From Sulfurimonas sp. (GTDB taxonomy: Bacteria; Campylobacterota; Campylobacteria; Campylobacterales; Sulfurimonadaceae), in NCBI GenBank assembly GCA_021648465.1, contig JAKISR010000049.1:1-14366 (forward strand): a stretch of 14,366 nucleotides of DNA, read 5' to 3'. Shown in pieces: positions 1 to 6,799 of this stretch (within the stretch, counting starts at the first letter, position 1; each line of letters starts with the position of its first letter). The notes below the pieces were generated by a model. It ran no database searches. It saw nothing but the letters and a program-made list of their open reading frames with translations, and was not told the origin of the DNA. The translations under genes were made by a program, and so were the position numbers.

Positions 1-2
1 TA

Positions 3-131
3 ATTCTCTTGTTTTGGAAAAAGTTACACCCGTTGGGTGAAGTCTTTGAGTGTGACTTTTTCGCTTTGAAGTACCTAATTATAGAGCAATCAAGCTTGTT
101 GTCTAATTTGGTATGGAATTATTGGGGCTAA
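3..131 (+). CDS. Possible C-terminal tail of a protein entering from the left edge
   Basis: Frame 3 is open from the left edge for 42 codons and stops at TAA 129-131; the last residues read NLVWNYWG. A run this long without a stop is moderately unusual in such AT-rich DNA, and the frame uses TTG for leucine often, unlike the genes to the right. The stop codon overlaps the first bases of the 130-195 inverted repeat, so the hairpin begins exactly where the frame ends. I recognise no family. Frame 2 is also open for 12 codons and ends in TGA at 38-40, so this frame is not the only candidate. The beginning lies outside the window. This is weak support for a real gene. Confidence 0.35.
   Translation: MLLFWKKLHPLGEVFECDFFALKYLIIEQSSLLSNLVWNYWG
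17..62. repeat. Inverted repeat with 13-nt arms and an inner hairpin
   Basis: Arms 17-29 and 50-62 pair over 13 positions, with a single G-U pair in RNA. A smaller hairpin, CACCC/GGGTG with loop GTT, sits at 27-39 and competes for the inner end of the left arm. The outer stem begins with GAAAAAG and ends with CTTTTTC, so on either strand it looks like an A-rich stem followed by T residues, a weak terminator-like layout. It lies inside the possible reading frame at 3-131, which argues that at most one of the two is functional. Confidence 0.5.
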
Positions 132-195
132 CGGCGGGGGCTGAACTCCATTAAGGTACACTTCATAAAACTCGTAGAGTTCAGCCCCCGCCGTT
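130..195. repeat. Perfect 19-bp GC-rich inverted repeat
   Basis: The left arm at 130-148 and right arm at 177-195 are exact reverse complements over 19 bp, with a 28-nt spacer. The arms include a run of five G (136-140) paired with five C (185-189), which stands out sharply from the AT-rich surroundings. The left arm overlaps the TAA stop at 129-131. The outer bases read GGCTAAC on the left and GTTGCAT on the right. That is reminiscent of the AAC...GTT core ends of an integron attC site, but the perfect stem lacks the unpaired spacer and extrahelical bases usual in attC. No T-run follows, so it is not a classic intrinsic terminator. Confidence 0.85.
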
Positions 196-225
196 GCATG
201 TTTGCGCTTCGCGGGAACATGCAAC
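193..225. repeat. GC-rich hairpin, 10-bp stem
   Basis: Bases 193-202 and 216-225 are exact reverse complements (10 bp). The 13-nt interior can extend the helix with CGC/GCG closing a TTC loop (205-213). The first three bases, GTT at 193-195, also end the 19-bp stem at 130-195, so the two hairpins abut and share three bases. The sequence after it is CTCTTTATTC, too weak a T tract to call an intrinsic terminator with confidence. Confidence 0.8.
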
Positions 226-265
226 TCTTTATTCAACATCATTTTATATAAAAAACCTTAAAATA

Positions 266-302
266 AATATTTAACTATCATCGTAAATAATAGTTAAATA
301 TT
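266..302. repeat. Perfect 13-bp AT-rich inverted repeat
   Basis: Arms 266-278 and 290-302 are exact reverse complements (AATATTTAACTAT and its complement) around an 11-nt spacer. The arm is almost entirely A/T, so the chance expectation in this background is not negligible, but 13 perfect pairs in a short span is still notable. Function unknown. Confidence 0.7.
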
Positions 303-403
303 AATGTTTTGATAAAAATATGACTAATTGACATATTTTTGATGATTTTAATAAATTTTAATCTATAATTCTTAAAGATTTAGTGATTGTTAATTGATAT
401 ATA

Positions 404-480
404 AACAAATAACAGCCTCAAATGATTGTTATTTGTTCAAGATCTTACATAACAATCATAATGTTACTTAAGGTCTTGAA
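404..480. repeat. Three interlocking inverted repeats that exclude each other
   Basis: Pair A joins 404-414 with 427-437 (11 bp, perfect). Pair B joins 423-432 with 449-458 (10 bp, perfect). Pair C joins 436-454 with 462-480 (19-nt arms, 16 Watson-Crick matches plus one G-U in RNA, on my count). B uses bases needed by both A and C, while A and C overlap by only two bases, so a transcript could switch between A+C and B. The word TGATTGTTA also occurs at 384-392 as a direct repeat of 423-431. No T-run follows C on the plus strand or A on the minus strand, and no gene start lies close by. Confidence 0.65.
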
Positions 481-604
481 TGAGAAAATAAAAAAATATA
501 TATTTTAAAGCTATTTAATATTAAGATAAATAAACATCAAATCGTTTCAAAAATAAGCTAGAATTTTTAATTAAGTCACACTTTCGTTGAGTTGTCAAAT
601 ATAG

Positions 605-632
605 TATTAAATATACATGTATCTGTTTAATA
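605..632. promoter_or_regulatory. Operator-like dyad around ATACATGTAT
   Basis: A perfect 10-bp palindrome, ATACATGTAT (613-622), is flanked by a second symmetric pair, TATTAAA at 605-611 and TTTAATA at 626-632, offset by one base on the left and three on the right. It sits about 35 bases beyond the mutS2 stop codon. It could be a protein-binding dyad or a chance AT-rich palindrome; no promoter element beside it is clear. Confidence 0.3.
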
Positions 633-666
633 ATGTAGGAATGAGGATTTTTTAAATATTACTGGA

Positions 667-2886
667 TTAAAGAGAAACTATTTTAGCACCAAAACCACCT
701 AGATGCTGTGGTGCATCATCAAATTTTTGTACTCTTGGGTGGGCTATAAGAAAATTTTTAACAGCATATGATAGTTTTCCAGTTCCAATTCCATGGTAAA
801 TTATAACTTCATCCCAGCCATTTAAAAGGGCATCTGATAAAAATTTATCTAAAACTTCCGTAGCTTCATTAGCTCTCATGCCATGTAAATCACATTTAAG
901 TCCAGCTCTTTTTTCTACATTTATTTTCACATCAGTTTTAGGCTTTTGTTTTATTATTTTTGTATGTTTGAGTTGTGAAGTTTTAATCCTAATTCTCATA
1001 CCATCTATCTCTATAGTTGCATCTTTTTTATCTTTTATTGAGACGATAATACCTTTTTGAGAGTGATATTTAACACTATCCCCAATTTTAAAAGTTGCTT
1101 GTTTTAATTTAGTTTCTTTTTTATCAGGAGGTAACTTTTTGTTTGCTTTATTCATGGCTCTATGAATTGCTTTAGTGTCTCCAGCACGAGCAGCAGATTT
1201 TGCTTCATTTATAGCAATATCGTAGCTATTTTTTAAAGCATTTTTTTGTTCTTGTAACTCTTGATACAATCTTTCTTTTTGGTTTTTTAACTCTAGTTCT
1301 TTTGTATTTAACTCATCTAGTTTCTCATTTACTTTTTTATGTTTTTGTTTTAGTTCACGCTCTAGTTGTGAACCTCTCTCAATGAGTAAACTTAATTTTT
1401 CACTATTATCACCATAAATATTTTTTGCTTCACTTACAATATTATTTGATATTCCATATCTGCTTGCTGTTTCAAAAGCGTAACTTTTTCCTATGATACC
1501 ATGCATAAATTCATAGGTAGGAACTCTATTTACTTCATCATAGATTGCAGCCATTAATTCAACATCATCTCTATCAGCCATTAAAGCAGCAAGGCGTTTA
1601 TGGTGAGTCGTAACTATGATTTTTTGCCCTTTAAGTACAAGATTATCAAGCATAACCTTATAAAGAGCAGCTGCTTCATCACTATCGGTACCAAGTTCTA
1701 TCTCATCAACTCCAACTAAAGCTGATTTATACTTAAATATATTAGAAAACTCTAACATACGACCAGCAAAAGTAGATATATCATTTTTTACGTTTTGTGG
1801 ATCATCAATTATAGAGAGAATATTTTTAAAATTTCCAATATGTGATTTAGACTCATTTAATCTCATAGGTATAATATATTTTGCCATAAAAGCTGATGCT
1901 AGGATAGACTTTAAAAGCATAGTTTTGCCACCAGCATTTACACCAGTAATTATTAGTATGTTTTTAGAAAAATCAACATTAATGGGTTTTGCATTTTGTA
2001 GGGCGGGGTGAATAAAGTCATATAAAATTATTTTAGAATTTTTTTTAGATTTAACAATCTGTAGATTTGAAGATCTGGCAAACAGAACTCTAGCTTGATA
2101 ATTGTCAAATTTTGTAAACTCTTTATCGCAAAATGATATAAATAGTTGAAGGTCGGAGAGTTTAGAAGAAAATTCTTTTGCATATCTATAAAAAATCGCT
2201 TCTCTTTCTTGGTTTATATAGCGTATCTGCTCTTTTGATTTTAGTATAGAATCAGGTGCAACAAAAAAACCACCACTACTACTTCTTCCAATCACTGCAC
2301 CACGAAGAACATGGTTAAACCCACCACGAACTAAAACACACTCTTCATCATTTAGAAGGTGTATTTGAGTGTCTATGAGATATGAAGATAGTTTAGAACT
2401 TGAAGTAAGTCTCTTTATTGAGGCACTTATATTGGCTTTATGTTCTTTTACTCTTGCTCCAAGACCAAATAATGTCTCATCTAAATTTTCTTCAAATTTA
2501 CCATCATGAGTAAAATATTTATCAATTTCATTGAATTTTTCTTCAATGATAAATTTACTCATCCACTCACCAATAATGCCATCAAGTTCACGAGATTTAA
2601 AATAACGAAAATATCTAACAACTTTTATAATTTCAAAAATCTGTTCAAAATTTAATATACCATGTTTCTTTAGATGTAGTTTAATAGTAGAAAAATCACT
2701 TATTTTAGGAGGAGCTTTAAATTCGATAGTATCGAGTGCTTTTATGTAACGATAGTGAAGTTCTTGATCACCTTCTATAAAAAGAGAGTTTTCTCTTGAG
2801 AAGAATTGTTTAAATGAACTTATATGTTCATTTAAATCAAGTTGATTTATAAGAGTATCAACCTTAGAGTTTTTATTTACTCGCAT
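667..2886 (-). CDS. mutS2: MutS2-type DNA-binding ATPase with C-terminal Smr nuclease domain
   Basis: MutS2 proteins bind branched DNA; in Helicobacter pylori MutS2 restrains recombination rather than serving mismatch repair. The 739-residue product has the expected parts: a lever and clamp-like N-terminal region, a Walker A motif GVNAGGKT at about 315-322, a Walker B region ending in VDE near 393-395 followed by GTDSDEAAAL, a Lys/Glu-rich coiled coil at about 500-560, and an Smr domain with CDLHG near 665-669 and HGIGTGKL near 698-705. The start ATG lies inside the preceding gene (10-base overlap with its stop at 2877) and has no clear ribosome binding site, which suggests translational coupling. 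The Walker B neighbourhood differs from the common LLDE-GxGTDP form but keeps the acidic residues. Length is close to the family's usual 740-790 residues. Confidence 0.93.
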   Translation of the reverse strand: MRVNKNSKVDTLINQLDLNEHISSFKQFFSRENSLFIEGDQELHYRYIKALDTIEFKAPPKISDFSTIKLHLKKHGILNFEQIFEIIKVVRYFRYFKSRELDGIIGEWMSKFIIEEKFNEIDKYFTHDGKFEENLDETLFGLGARVKEHKANISASIKRLTSSSKLSSYLIDTQIHLLNDEECVLVRGGFNHVLRGAVIGRSSSGGFFVAPDSILKSKEQIRYINQEREAIFYRYAKEFSSKLSDLQLFISFCDKEFTKFDNYQARVLFARSSNLQIVKSKKNSKIILYDFIHPALQNAKPINVDFSKNILIITGVNAGGKTMLLKSILASAFMAKYIIPMRLNESKSHIGNFKNILSIIDDPQNVKNDISTFAGRMLEFSNIFKYKSALVGVDEIELGTDSDEAAALYKVMLDNLVLKGQKIIVTTHHKRLAALMADRDDVELMAAIYDEVNRVPTYEFMHGIIGKSYAFETASRYGISNNIVSEAKNIYGDNSEKLSLLIERGSQLERELKQKHKKVNEKLDELNTKELELKNQKERLYQELQEQKNALKNSYDIAINEAKSAARAGDTKAIHRAMNKANKKLPPDKKETKLKQATFKIGDSVKYHSQKGIIVSIKDKKDATIEIDGMRIRIKTSQLKHTKIIKQKPKTDVKINVEKRAGLKCDLHGMRANEATEVLDKFLSDALLNGWDEVIIYHGIGTGKLSYAVKNFLIAHPRVQKFDDAPQHLGGFGAKIVSL

Positions 2887-3206
2887 GTAGATGCGCTAAT
2901 CATCTGTCCATAACTTGGTGTATTTTCTATACCTATAAAAGTATATGTTCCAATACTTAAAGTGTAGTCTTTATCATTTACTTCTATATTACCACAAAGA
3001 ATTGTTTTGTGTTGGTTAAATTTCATTACAACATTCATCATCTTTTCTCTTTGAGAAGTACTGTGTGCATTAAAAGCTATTGCTGCCATTATTACAGCTA
3101 GCACAACAGAAGTTACTAAAATCTTTTGCTTACGAGTTGTTTCTGTAAAATAGTGTAGGGCTAAAAAAAATAGTCCTACAATTACTAAACCAGCTATATA
3201 TGCCAT
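2877..3206 (-). CDS. Unknown small membrane protein between murC and mutS2
   Basis: The 109-residue product has two hydrophobic segments, about residues 2-20 and 28-47, separated by a short charged turn (TETTRKQK). A soluble tail of about 60 residues follows, with two cysteines (C91 and C108). This looks like a helical hairpin anchor with a small extracytoplasmic or cytoplasmic domain. The ATG shares its A with the murC stop codon (TAATG), and the gene's own end overlaps mutS2, so it is almost certainly co-translated with both. From memory, a small membrane protein occupies the same position between murC and mutS2 in Campylobacter jejuni, which suggests a conserved partner in this lineage. 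I do not recognise a named domain. Confidence 0.8.
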   Translation of the reverse strand: MAYIAGLVIVGLFFLALHYFTETTRKQKILVTSVVLAVIMAAIAFNAHSTSQREKMMNVVMKFNQHKTILCGNIEVNDKDYTLSIGTYTFIGIENTPSYGQMISASTCE

Positions 3207-4519
3207 TATTTTGCTCCTCTTATTTGATAAGTTATATCTCCTGCACCAAAGCCAATAATTAAACCTTTGTCTAATGTTTTAAGATTTTCTTTATTTTTTA
3301 TAACAGTTATGGTATTGTTTGCTCTTTTGATATTATCTGCCATTGTCAAATTATACCTTTTAAACTTCTCTTTAAAGTTAATCTCACGTGAACTTTCACC
3401 AGCTGACCAAACAGGTAAAATAATAAGCTCTTGTACTCCTTCAAAACATTTGATAAATTCTTCAAGATTATCTATTGTGCGAGAGTATTTATGTGGTTGC
3501 CAGATAGCTGTGATTTTATCAAAACCTTTTAGAGAGGCATACTCTCTTACAGATTCAAAAGTTGCTTTTATTTCTGTCGGATGATGTCCATAATCATCAA
3601 TAATTACACTATCTTTTTTACCACCAACAATATCAAAGCGTTTTTTGATTCCTTTAAAGGTAAGTAAGTTTTCTCTTATGACTTCAATATCCATTTCTTT
3701 ATTTGCAGCCAGTATTGCTAAAGATGCGTCAAGAGCGATATGCTTACCAAACCCCCAAACATTAAAACTACCTAAATTTTTAAGAGAGAATCTTGTATGA
3801 GGCTCATCGTTTATAAGAATAAATTCTATATCTGTAATATCTTTACTTGGGTATAACCATTGTGCTTCTATCTCACCTACTAATTTACTTAAAAATTGAT
3901 CTTCAGCATTTAGAACACGATAAGGAGCAGACTTAATAAATGTTTTATATGAGTCATAAAAGCGTTCATAATTATAATCATAATATTCCATATGCTCAGG
4001 TTCAGCATTGATAACTATTGCACAGTGAGGATTTGAATTTATAAAACTTCCATCACTTTCATCTGCTTCAAAAAGCATTACATCTGTTTTTGAGTTATAC
4101 CTAACATTTGAACCAAATGCTTTTGATTCTGCTCCAATGATAGCAGAACCATCCATAATAGCACTAAGAATAGCTGTAGTTGTACTTTTACCATGTGCTC
4201 CAGCAACAGAGTAAACTTTTGAATCATCAAGAATTTTAAGCAAAGCTTCACGACGAGCAAGTACTTCTATACCTTTTTCTTTTGCTTGAATTATCTCTGG
4301 ATTATCAGGAGAAATTATTGCTGAGTGTATTACTAAATCTTGGGATTTAATTGCATATGAGCAGTGAGGAATTGTAATTTTTATACCTAAGTTACGAAGT
4401 TTTTTAGTTATAACAGTATCAGAAATATCGGATCCACTAATTTCATGCCCTTTAAAATGCATGTATTGTGCTAAACCTGATATACCAATTCCACCAATTC
4501 CAATAAAATGAATTTTCAT
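3206..4519 (-). CDS. murC: UDP-N-acetylmuramate--L-alanine ligase
   Basis: MurC adds L-alanine to UDP-N-acetylmuramate with ATP in the cytoplasm, the first step of the peptidoglycan stem peptide. From the ATG at 4517-4519 the product has 437 residues. It shows an N-terminal glycine-rich nucleotide fold (IGIGGIGISG), the ATP loop GAHGKSTTT near 107-115, the family motif DESDGSF near 153-159, DDYGHHPTE near 308-316, WQPHKYSRT near 340-348 and a final GFGAGDIT. The frame stays open to a TTG at 4532-4534, but the ATG is preferred because GAGG at 4529-4532 lies 9 bases before it and MKIHFIGIGG is the expected N-terminus. Only four bases separate it from the stop of the gene before it. Confidence 0.95.
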   Translation of the reverse strand: MKIHFIGIGGIGISGLAQYMHFKGHEISGSDISDTVITKKLRNLGIKITIPHCSYAIKSQDLVIHSAIISPDNPEIIQAKEKGIEVLARREALLKILDDSKVYSVAGAHGKSTTTAILSAIMDGSAIIGAESKAFGSNVRYNSKTDVMLFEADESDGSFINSNPHCAIVINAEPEHMEYYDYNYERFYDSYKTFIKSAPYRVLNAEDQFLSKLVGEIEAQWLYPSKDITDIEFILINDEPHTRFSLKNLGSFNVWGFGKHIALDASLAILAANKEMDIEVIRENLLTFKGIKKRFDIVGGKKDSVIIDDYGHHPTEIKATFESVREYASLKGFDKITAIWQPHKYSRTIDNLEEFIKCFEGVQELIILPVWSAGESSREINFKEKFKRYNLTMADNIKRANNTITVIKNKENLKTLDKGLIIGFGAGDITYQIRGAK

Positions 4520-4523
4520 ACGA

Positions 4524-5030
4524 TTATTCCTCAATATTTTTAGAGTTATTAAGCAATTTTTGTGCCTTTTTGTTAAAACAACTTATGTAAAAAGTACCAT
4601 TTTTCTCAGTTGCATCAATATCTGAGATATTAGATAAAAAATCATCAAAATTTATATTTTCTTTTGATGCTATCCAATGAAACTTTAGTGCTAATGAAAA
4701 TTTATCATCATTGCTAAGTCCACTAAGAACTTCAAATAAAGCACTGGCATCTGAAATTTGACCTGCACTATAATGCTCAATCGCATATTCATAAAGGGCT
4801 CTTAATGTTGCAAAATCTTGCACTTCATTCATATTCATAACTCTATTTGCTTCTAAAGTATCAGTAAGTTTTTCTAATGCCAAATCAAGAATATTTGCAT
4901 AAAAACCAGAGATAGTATCCTTGTCAAATATTTCATGTGCTTGTTGTTCTAATACATAAAGTGAAGCTATATCAAAATTTTGTTGAGCTTTTAATACTTT
5001 TTCTTTTAGTTTCTCAACTTCATTACCCAT
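4524..5030 (-). CDS. Unknown 168-residue helical protein
   Basis: The product is acidic and appears almost wholly alpha-helical, with no signal peptide or membrane segment. The N-terminal 30 residues, rich in Lys, Glu and Gln, could form a short coiled coil; the middle has spaced Ala/Leu/Tyr positions that might form TPR-like helices, but no repeat consensus can be shown. Its ATG overlaps the end of the aminotransferase gene by 8 bases (ATGGGTAA), and its stop lies four bases before murC, so it sits in the middle of a peptidoglycan precursor operon. That context hints at a role linked to the cell envelope; this is inference only. I do not recognise the family. Confidence 0.8.
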   Translation of the reverse strand: MGNEVEKLKEKVLKAQQNFDIASLYVLEQQAHEIFDKDTISGFYANILDLALEKLTDTLEANRVMNMNEVQDFATLRALYEYAIEHYSAGQISDASALFEVLSGLSNDDKFSLALKFHWIASKENINFDDFLSNISDIDATEKNGTFYISCFNKKAQKLLNNSKNIEE

Positions 5031-6162
5031 TTAAACATTCTTTAATTCTTAGTAATGAATCTTTTGTTTTTTCTTGCGTTTGAACTAAAGCAATTCTTAC
5101 AAATTTTTTACCTGGGTTTACCCCATTTGAATCTTCTCTTGCTAAAAATTCACCAGGCAATACTTTTACATTAAAATTCTTATATAATTTTTTTGTAAAT
5201 TCTACTGGGTTATCAACTTTTAACCATATATAAAATGTTGCATTTGGTATATCAATCCCTAAAATATCTTTTGCAAGAATAAAATTATTTTTATAAATTT
5301 CTCGTGAGAGTTTTACATGCTTTTCATCACTCCAAGCAACACACGCTGCACTTTGAAGGGGAAGAGGGGAAGCACAGCCAACATAAGTTCTATATTTCAT
5401 ATACTCTTTTAAAATACTCTCATCTCCGGCTATGAATCCTGAGCGAAGACCAGGAGCTGATGAACGCTTGGAGATAGAGTTAACAACAAGTATATTTTTA
5501 AATGTTGTATTTCCAATATGTTTAGAAGCTTCAAGAAGTGAAGGTATAGGCTCATTTGTATAAATTTCACTATAACACTCATCATTTAAAAGAATAAAAT
5601 CATGTTTTATAGCTAAAAACACCCATTGGCTAAGCTCATCTAAAGTCAGTGTAGAAGTTGTTGGATTATTTGGAAAGTTTAAAATAACAAGATCACATGT
5701 AGCTAATTCATTTTCATTTATTTGAGGTTTAAAGTTATTTTCTTCATTAATATTTAGATGAATTATTTTTGCTCTTGAAGCAATTGCCGCACCTTCATAA
5801 ATTTGATAAAAAGGGTTTGTAAAAGCGATAACAGGCTCTTTTTTATTAAATAGTAAAAATTGAGGGAAATTAAAAAGAACTTCACGAGTTCCAAATGTAG
5901 GAATTATTTGTTCGTCACTAAGTTCTACTTTGAATCTTTTTGAAATAAATTTCCTTTGAGCAGCTCTTACTTCAGGCTCTCCAGATGTTTTAGGATATTT
6001 TTTAAGTAAATTAGAATTTTCTCTTAGAGCTTTTTGTATAAAATCTGGAGTTTCAAACTGAGGCTCTCCAATAGTTAAGATAGATGGTTCATAGTTTTTA
6101 TTTGGTATAATATTTTCAAGTAAATTATTTAATTTTTCAAACGGATATGGTTTAAAATTCAT
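5023..6162 (-). CDS. dapC: PLP aminotransferase, probably succinyldiaminopimelate transaminase
   Basis: This is a fold-type I (class I/II) aminotransferase of 379 residues. The PLP lysine is K232 in NSISKRSSAPGLRSGF; the SKRS...PGLRSG pattern is characteristic of DapC-like enzymes. Other expected residues are N166-P167 in FPNNPTTST, D194 and Y197 in NDECYSEIY, and the carboxylate-binding R356 in FVRIAL. DapC converts N-succinyl-2-amino-6-ketopimelate to N-succinyl-LL-diaminopimelate with glutamate, feeding lysine and meso-DAP for the cell wall. Close placement with murC fits this role. The ATG at 6160-6162 has AAGG 9 bases upstream. A broader aspartate-type aminotransferase activity cannot be excluded from sequence alone. 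Confidence 0.82.
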   Translation of the reverse strand: MNFKPYPFEKLNNLLENIIPNKNYEPSILTIGEPQFETPDFIQKALRENSNLLKKYPKTSGEPEVRAAQRKFISKRFKVELSDEQIIPTFGTREVLFNFPQFLLFNKKEPVIAFTNPFYQIYEGAAIASRAKIIHLNINEENNFKPQINENELATCDLVILNFPNNPTTSTLTLDELSQWVFLAIKHDFILLNDECYSEIYTNEPIPSLLEASKHIGNTTFKNILVVNSISKRSSAPGLRSGFIAGDESILKEYMKYRTYVGCASPLPLQSAACVAWSDEKHVKLSREIYKNNFILAKDILGIDIPNATFYIWLKVDNPVEFTKKLYKNFNVKVLPGEFLAREDSNGVNPGKKFVRIALVQTQEKTKDSLLRIKECLNG

Positions 6163-6189
6163 GTTCTAACGCCTTTATATAATCGCGAT

Positions 6190-6218
6190 ATTATAGCTAA
6201 AATGTATTATAAATAAGT
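6190..6218 (-). promoter_or_regulatory. Candidate promoter of the dapC-murC-mutS2 cluster
   Basis: On the minus strand TATAAT is read from 6195 to 6190, about 28 bases before the dapC start. A second TATAAT lies at 6211-6206. The -35 region is poorly defined (ACTTAT at 6218-6213), as is common for sigma-70 promoters in Campylobacterota. Either hexamer could serve; the choice is an inference. Confidence 0.5.
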
Positions 6219-6294
6219 TAATAATTTTTTTTACCGTTAATATAGGAAACTCTGTTTGTCAAGTTTAAAACAAATATTTATTGTTAAAGAAAAT

Positions 6295-6322
6295 TATGAT
6301 ACCATTGTTAAAATAAAAAGGA
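6295..6322 (+). promoter_or_regulatory. Candidate -10 element and ribosome binding site of the cytochrome gene
   Basis: TATGAT at 6295-6300 resembles a -10 element and lies 28 bases before the ATG; no good -35 hexamer is seen. AAAAGGA at 6316-6322 is a clear Shine-Dalgarno sequence, 6 bases before the ATG at 6329. Confidence 0.4.
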
Positions 6323-6328
6323 TTTAAA

Positions 6329-6754
6329 ATGAAAAAGGTAATTTTAATTGCACTGGCTGTTTTATTTATTGGATGTAGTGAGGATAATAAAACCACAACT
6401 AAAGTTGATACTATAGAAAATGAAGTACAGGCACAAAAACATGTTGAACAAGAGTTAGTTCAAGAAGTTGTTCAAGAAGTTGTTCAAGAAGTTGAAGCTG
6501 TTGAAATCACTTCTAGAACAGGTGAAGTGATTTTTGTTGCATGTGCAGGATGTCATGGAGTTGATGCTTCAAAAAAAGCACTTGGAAAATCACAATCGAT
6601 AAATGGTTGGTCTAGTGAAAAAATTATAGATGCTTTAAATGGTTATAAAGCTGGAACTTATGGCGGAGAAACCAAAGCCGTTATGCAAGGACAAGCAGCA
6701 GCTCTTAACGAAGAGGATATGAAATCAGTAGCAGATTATATATCTAAACTGTAG
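6329..6754 (+). CDS. Small monohaem cytochrome c, probable lipoprotein
   Basis: The 141-residue product starts with a lipoprotein-like signal: two lysines, a hydrophobic stretch and IGC, giving a candidate acylated Cys at residue 16. A flexible acidic linker of about 45 residues follows, containing a VQEV repeat, then a class I cytochrome c domain. The haem site is CAGCH (C72, C75, H76) and the likely sixth ligand is M119 in AVMQGQA. The C-terminal helix, ending SVADYISKL, is typical of the family. Such proteins shuttle electrons in the periplasm; membrane anchoring through the lipid would keep it near respiratory complexes. It stands alone, divergent from dapC, with no oxidase or reductase gene beside it, so its partner is unknown. 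The -3 position of the lipobox is Phe rather than Leu, so cleavage by signal peptidase I is possible. Confidence 0.88.
   Translation: MKKVILIALAVLFIGCSEDNKTTTKVDTIENEVQAQKHVEQELVQEVVQEVVQEVEAVEITSRTGEVIFVACAGCHGVDASKKALGKSQSINGWSSEKIIDALNGYKAGTYGGETKAVMQGQAAALNEEDMKSVADYISKL
6458..6493 (+). repeat. In-frame 12-bp tandem repeat inside the cytochrome linker
   Basis: GTTGTTCAAGAA occurs twice head to tail (6467-6478, 6479-6490), preceded by a partial copy GTTCAAGAA (6458-6466). It encodes the VQEV repeats that lengthen the linker between lipid anchor and haem domain. A 12-bp unit keeps frame whatever the copy number. Confidence 0.85.
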
Positions 6755-6767
6755 TTATATTATTAAT

Positions 6768-6799
6768 ACTCAAGATTTTGGTAATCCAAATTTTTGAGT
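6768..6799. terminator. Weak inverted repeat between convergent genes, possible terminator
   Basis: Arms 6768-6781 and 6786-6799 match at 12 of 14 positions, with a 4-base loop. The structure lies in the last codons of the ThiF-like gene and 13 bases after the cytochrome stop, where transcripts from both sides meet. It is AT-rich and lacks a clear T-run, so termination is only a suggestion. Confidence 0.3.

Larger units (their letters stand above)
226..666. other. AT-rich non-coding stretch
   Basis: No convincing reading frame is visible on either strand between the hairpin pair and the 3' end of mutS2. The base composition drops abruptly to very AT-rich after about 230. The stretch holds several inverted repeats (266-302, 404-480, 605-632), listed separately. 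I see no GC-rich stem followed by T residues that would terminate the mutS2 transcript arriving from the right. Confidence 0.6.

Noticed and set aside
27..39. GTTGGGT in a small palindrome, which fits the GTTRRRY core of an integron site
   Set aside because: A seven-base degenerate match is expected by chance, and no paired partner box at a suitable distance lies in the window.
193..225. Intrinsic terminator
   Set aside because: The stem is good, but the following bases CTCTTTATTC do not form a continuous T tract; kept only as a hairpin.
226..666. Replication origin, suggested by AT-richness and repeats
   Set aside because: No cluster of DnaA-box-like sequences and no dnaA or dnaN nearby.
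878..1060. Open frame on the plus strand within mutS2, and similar short frames opposite murC, metY, guaB and others
   Set aside because: They lie wholly inside well-supported genes on the other strand or in another frame, have biased hydrophobic or Ser/Asn-rich composition and no sensible start signals.
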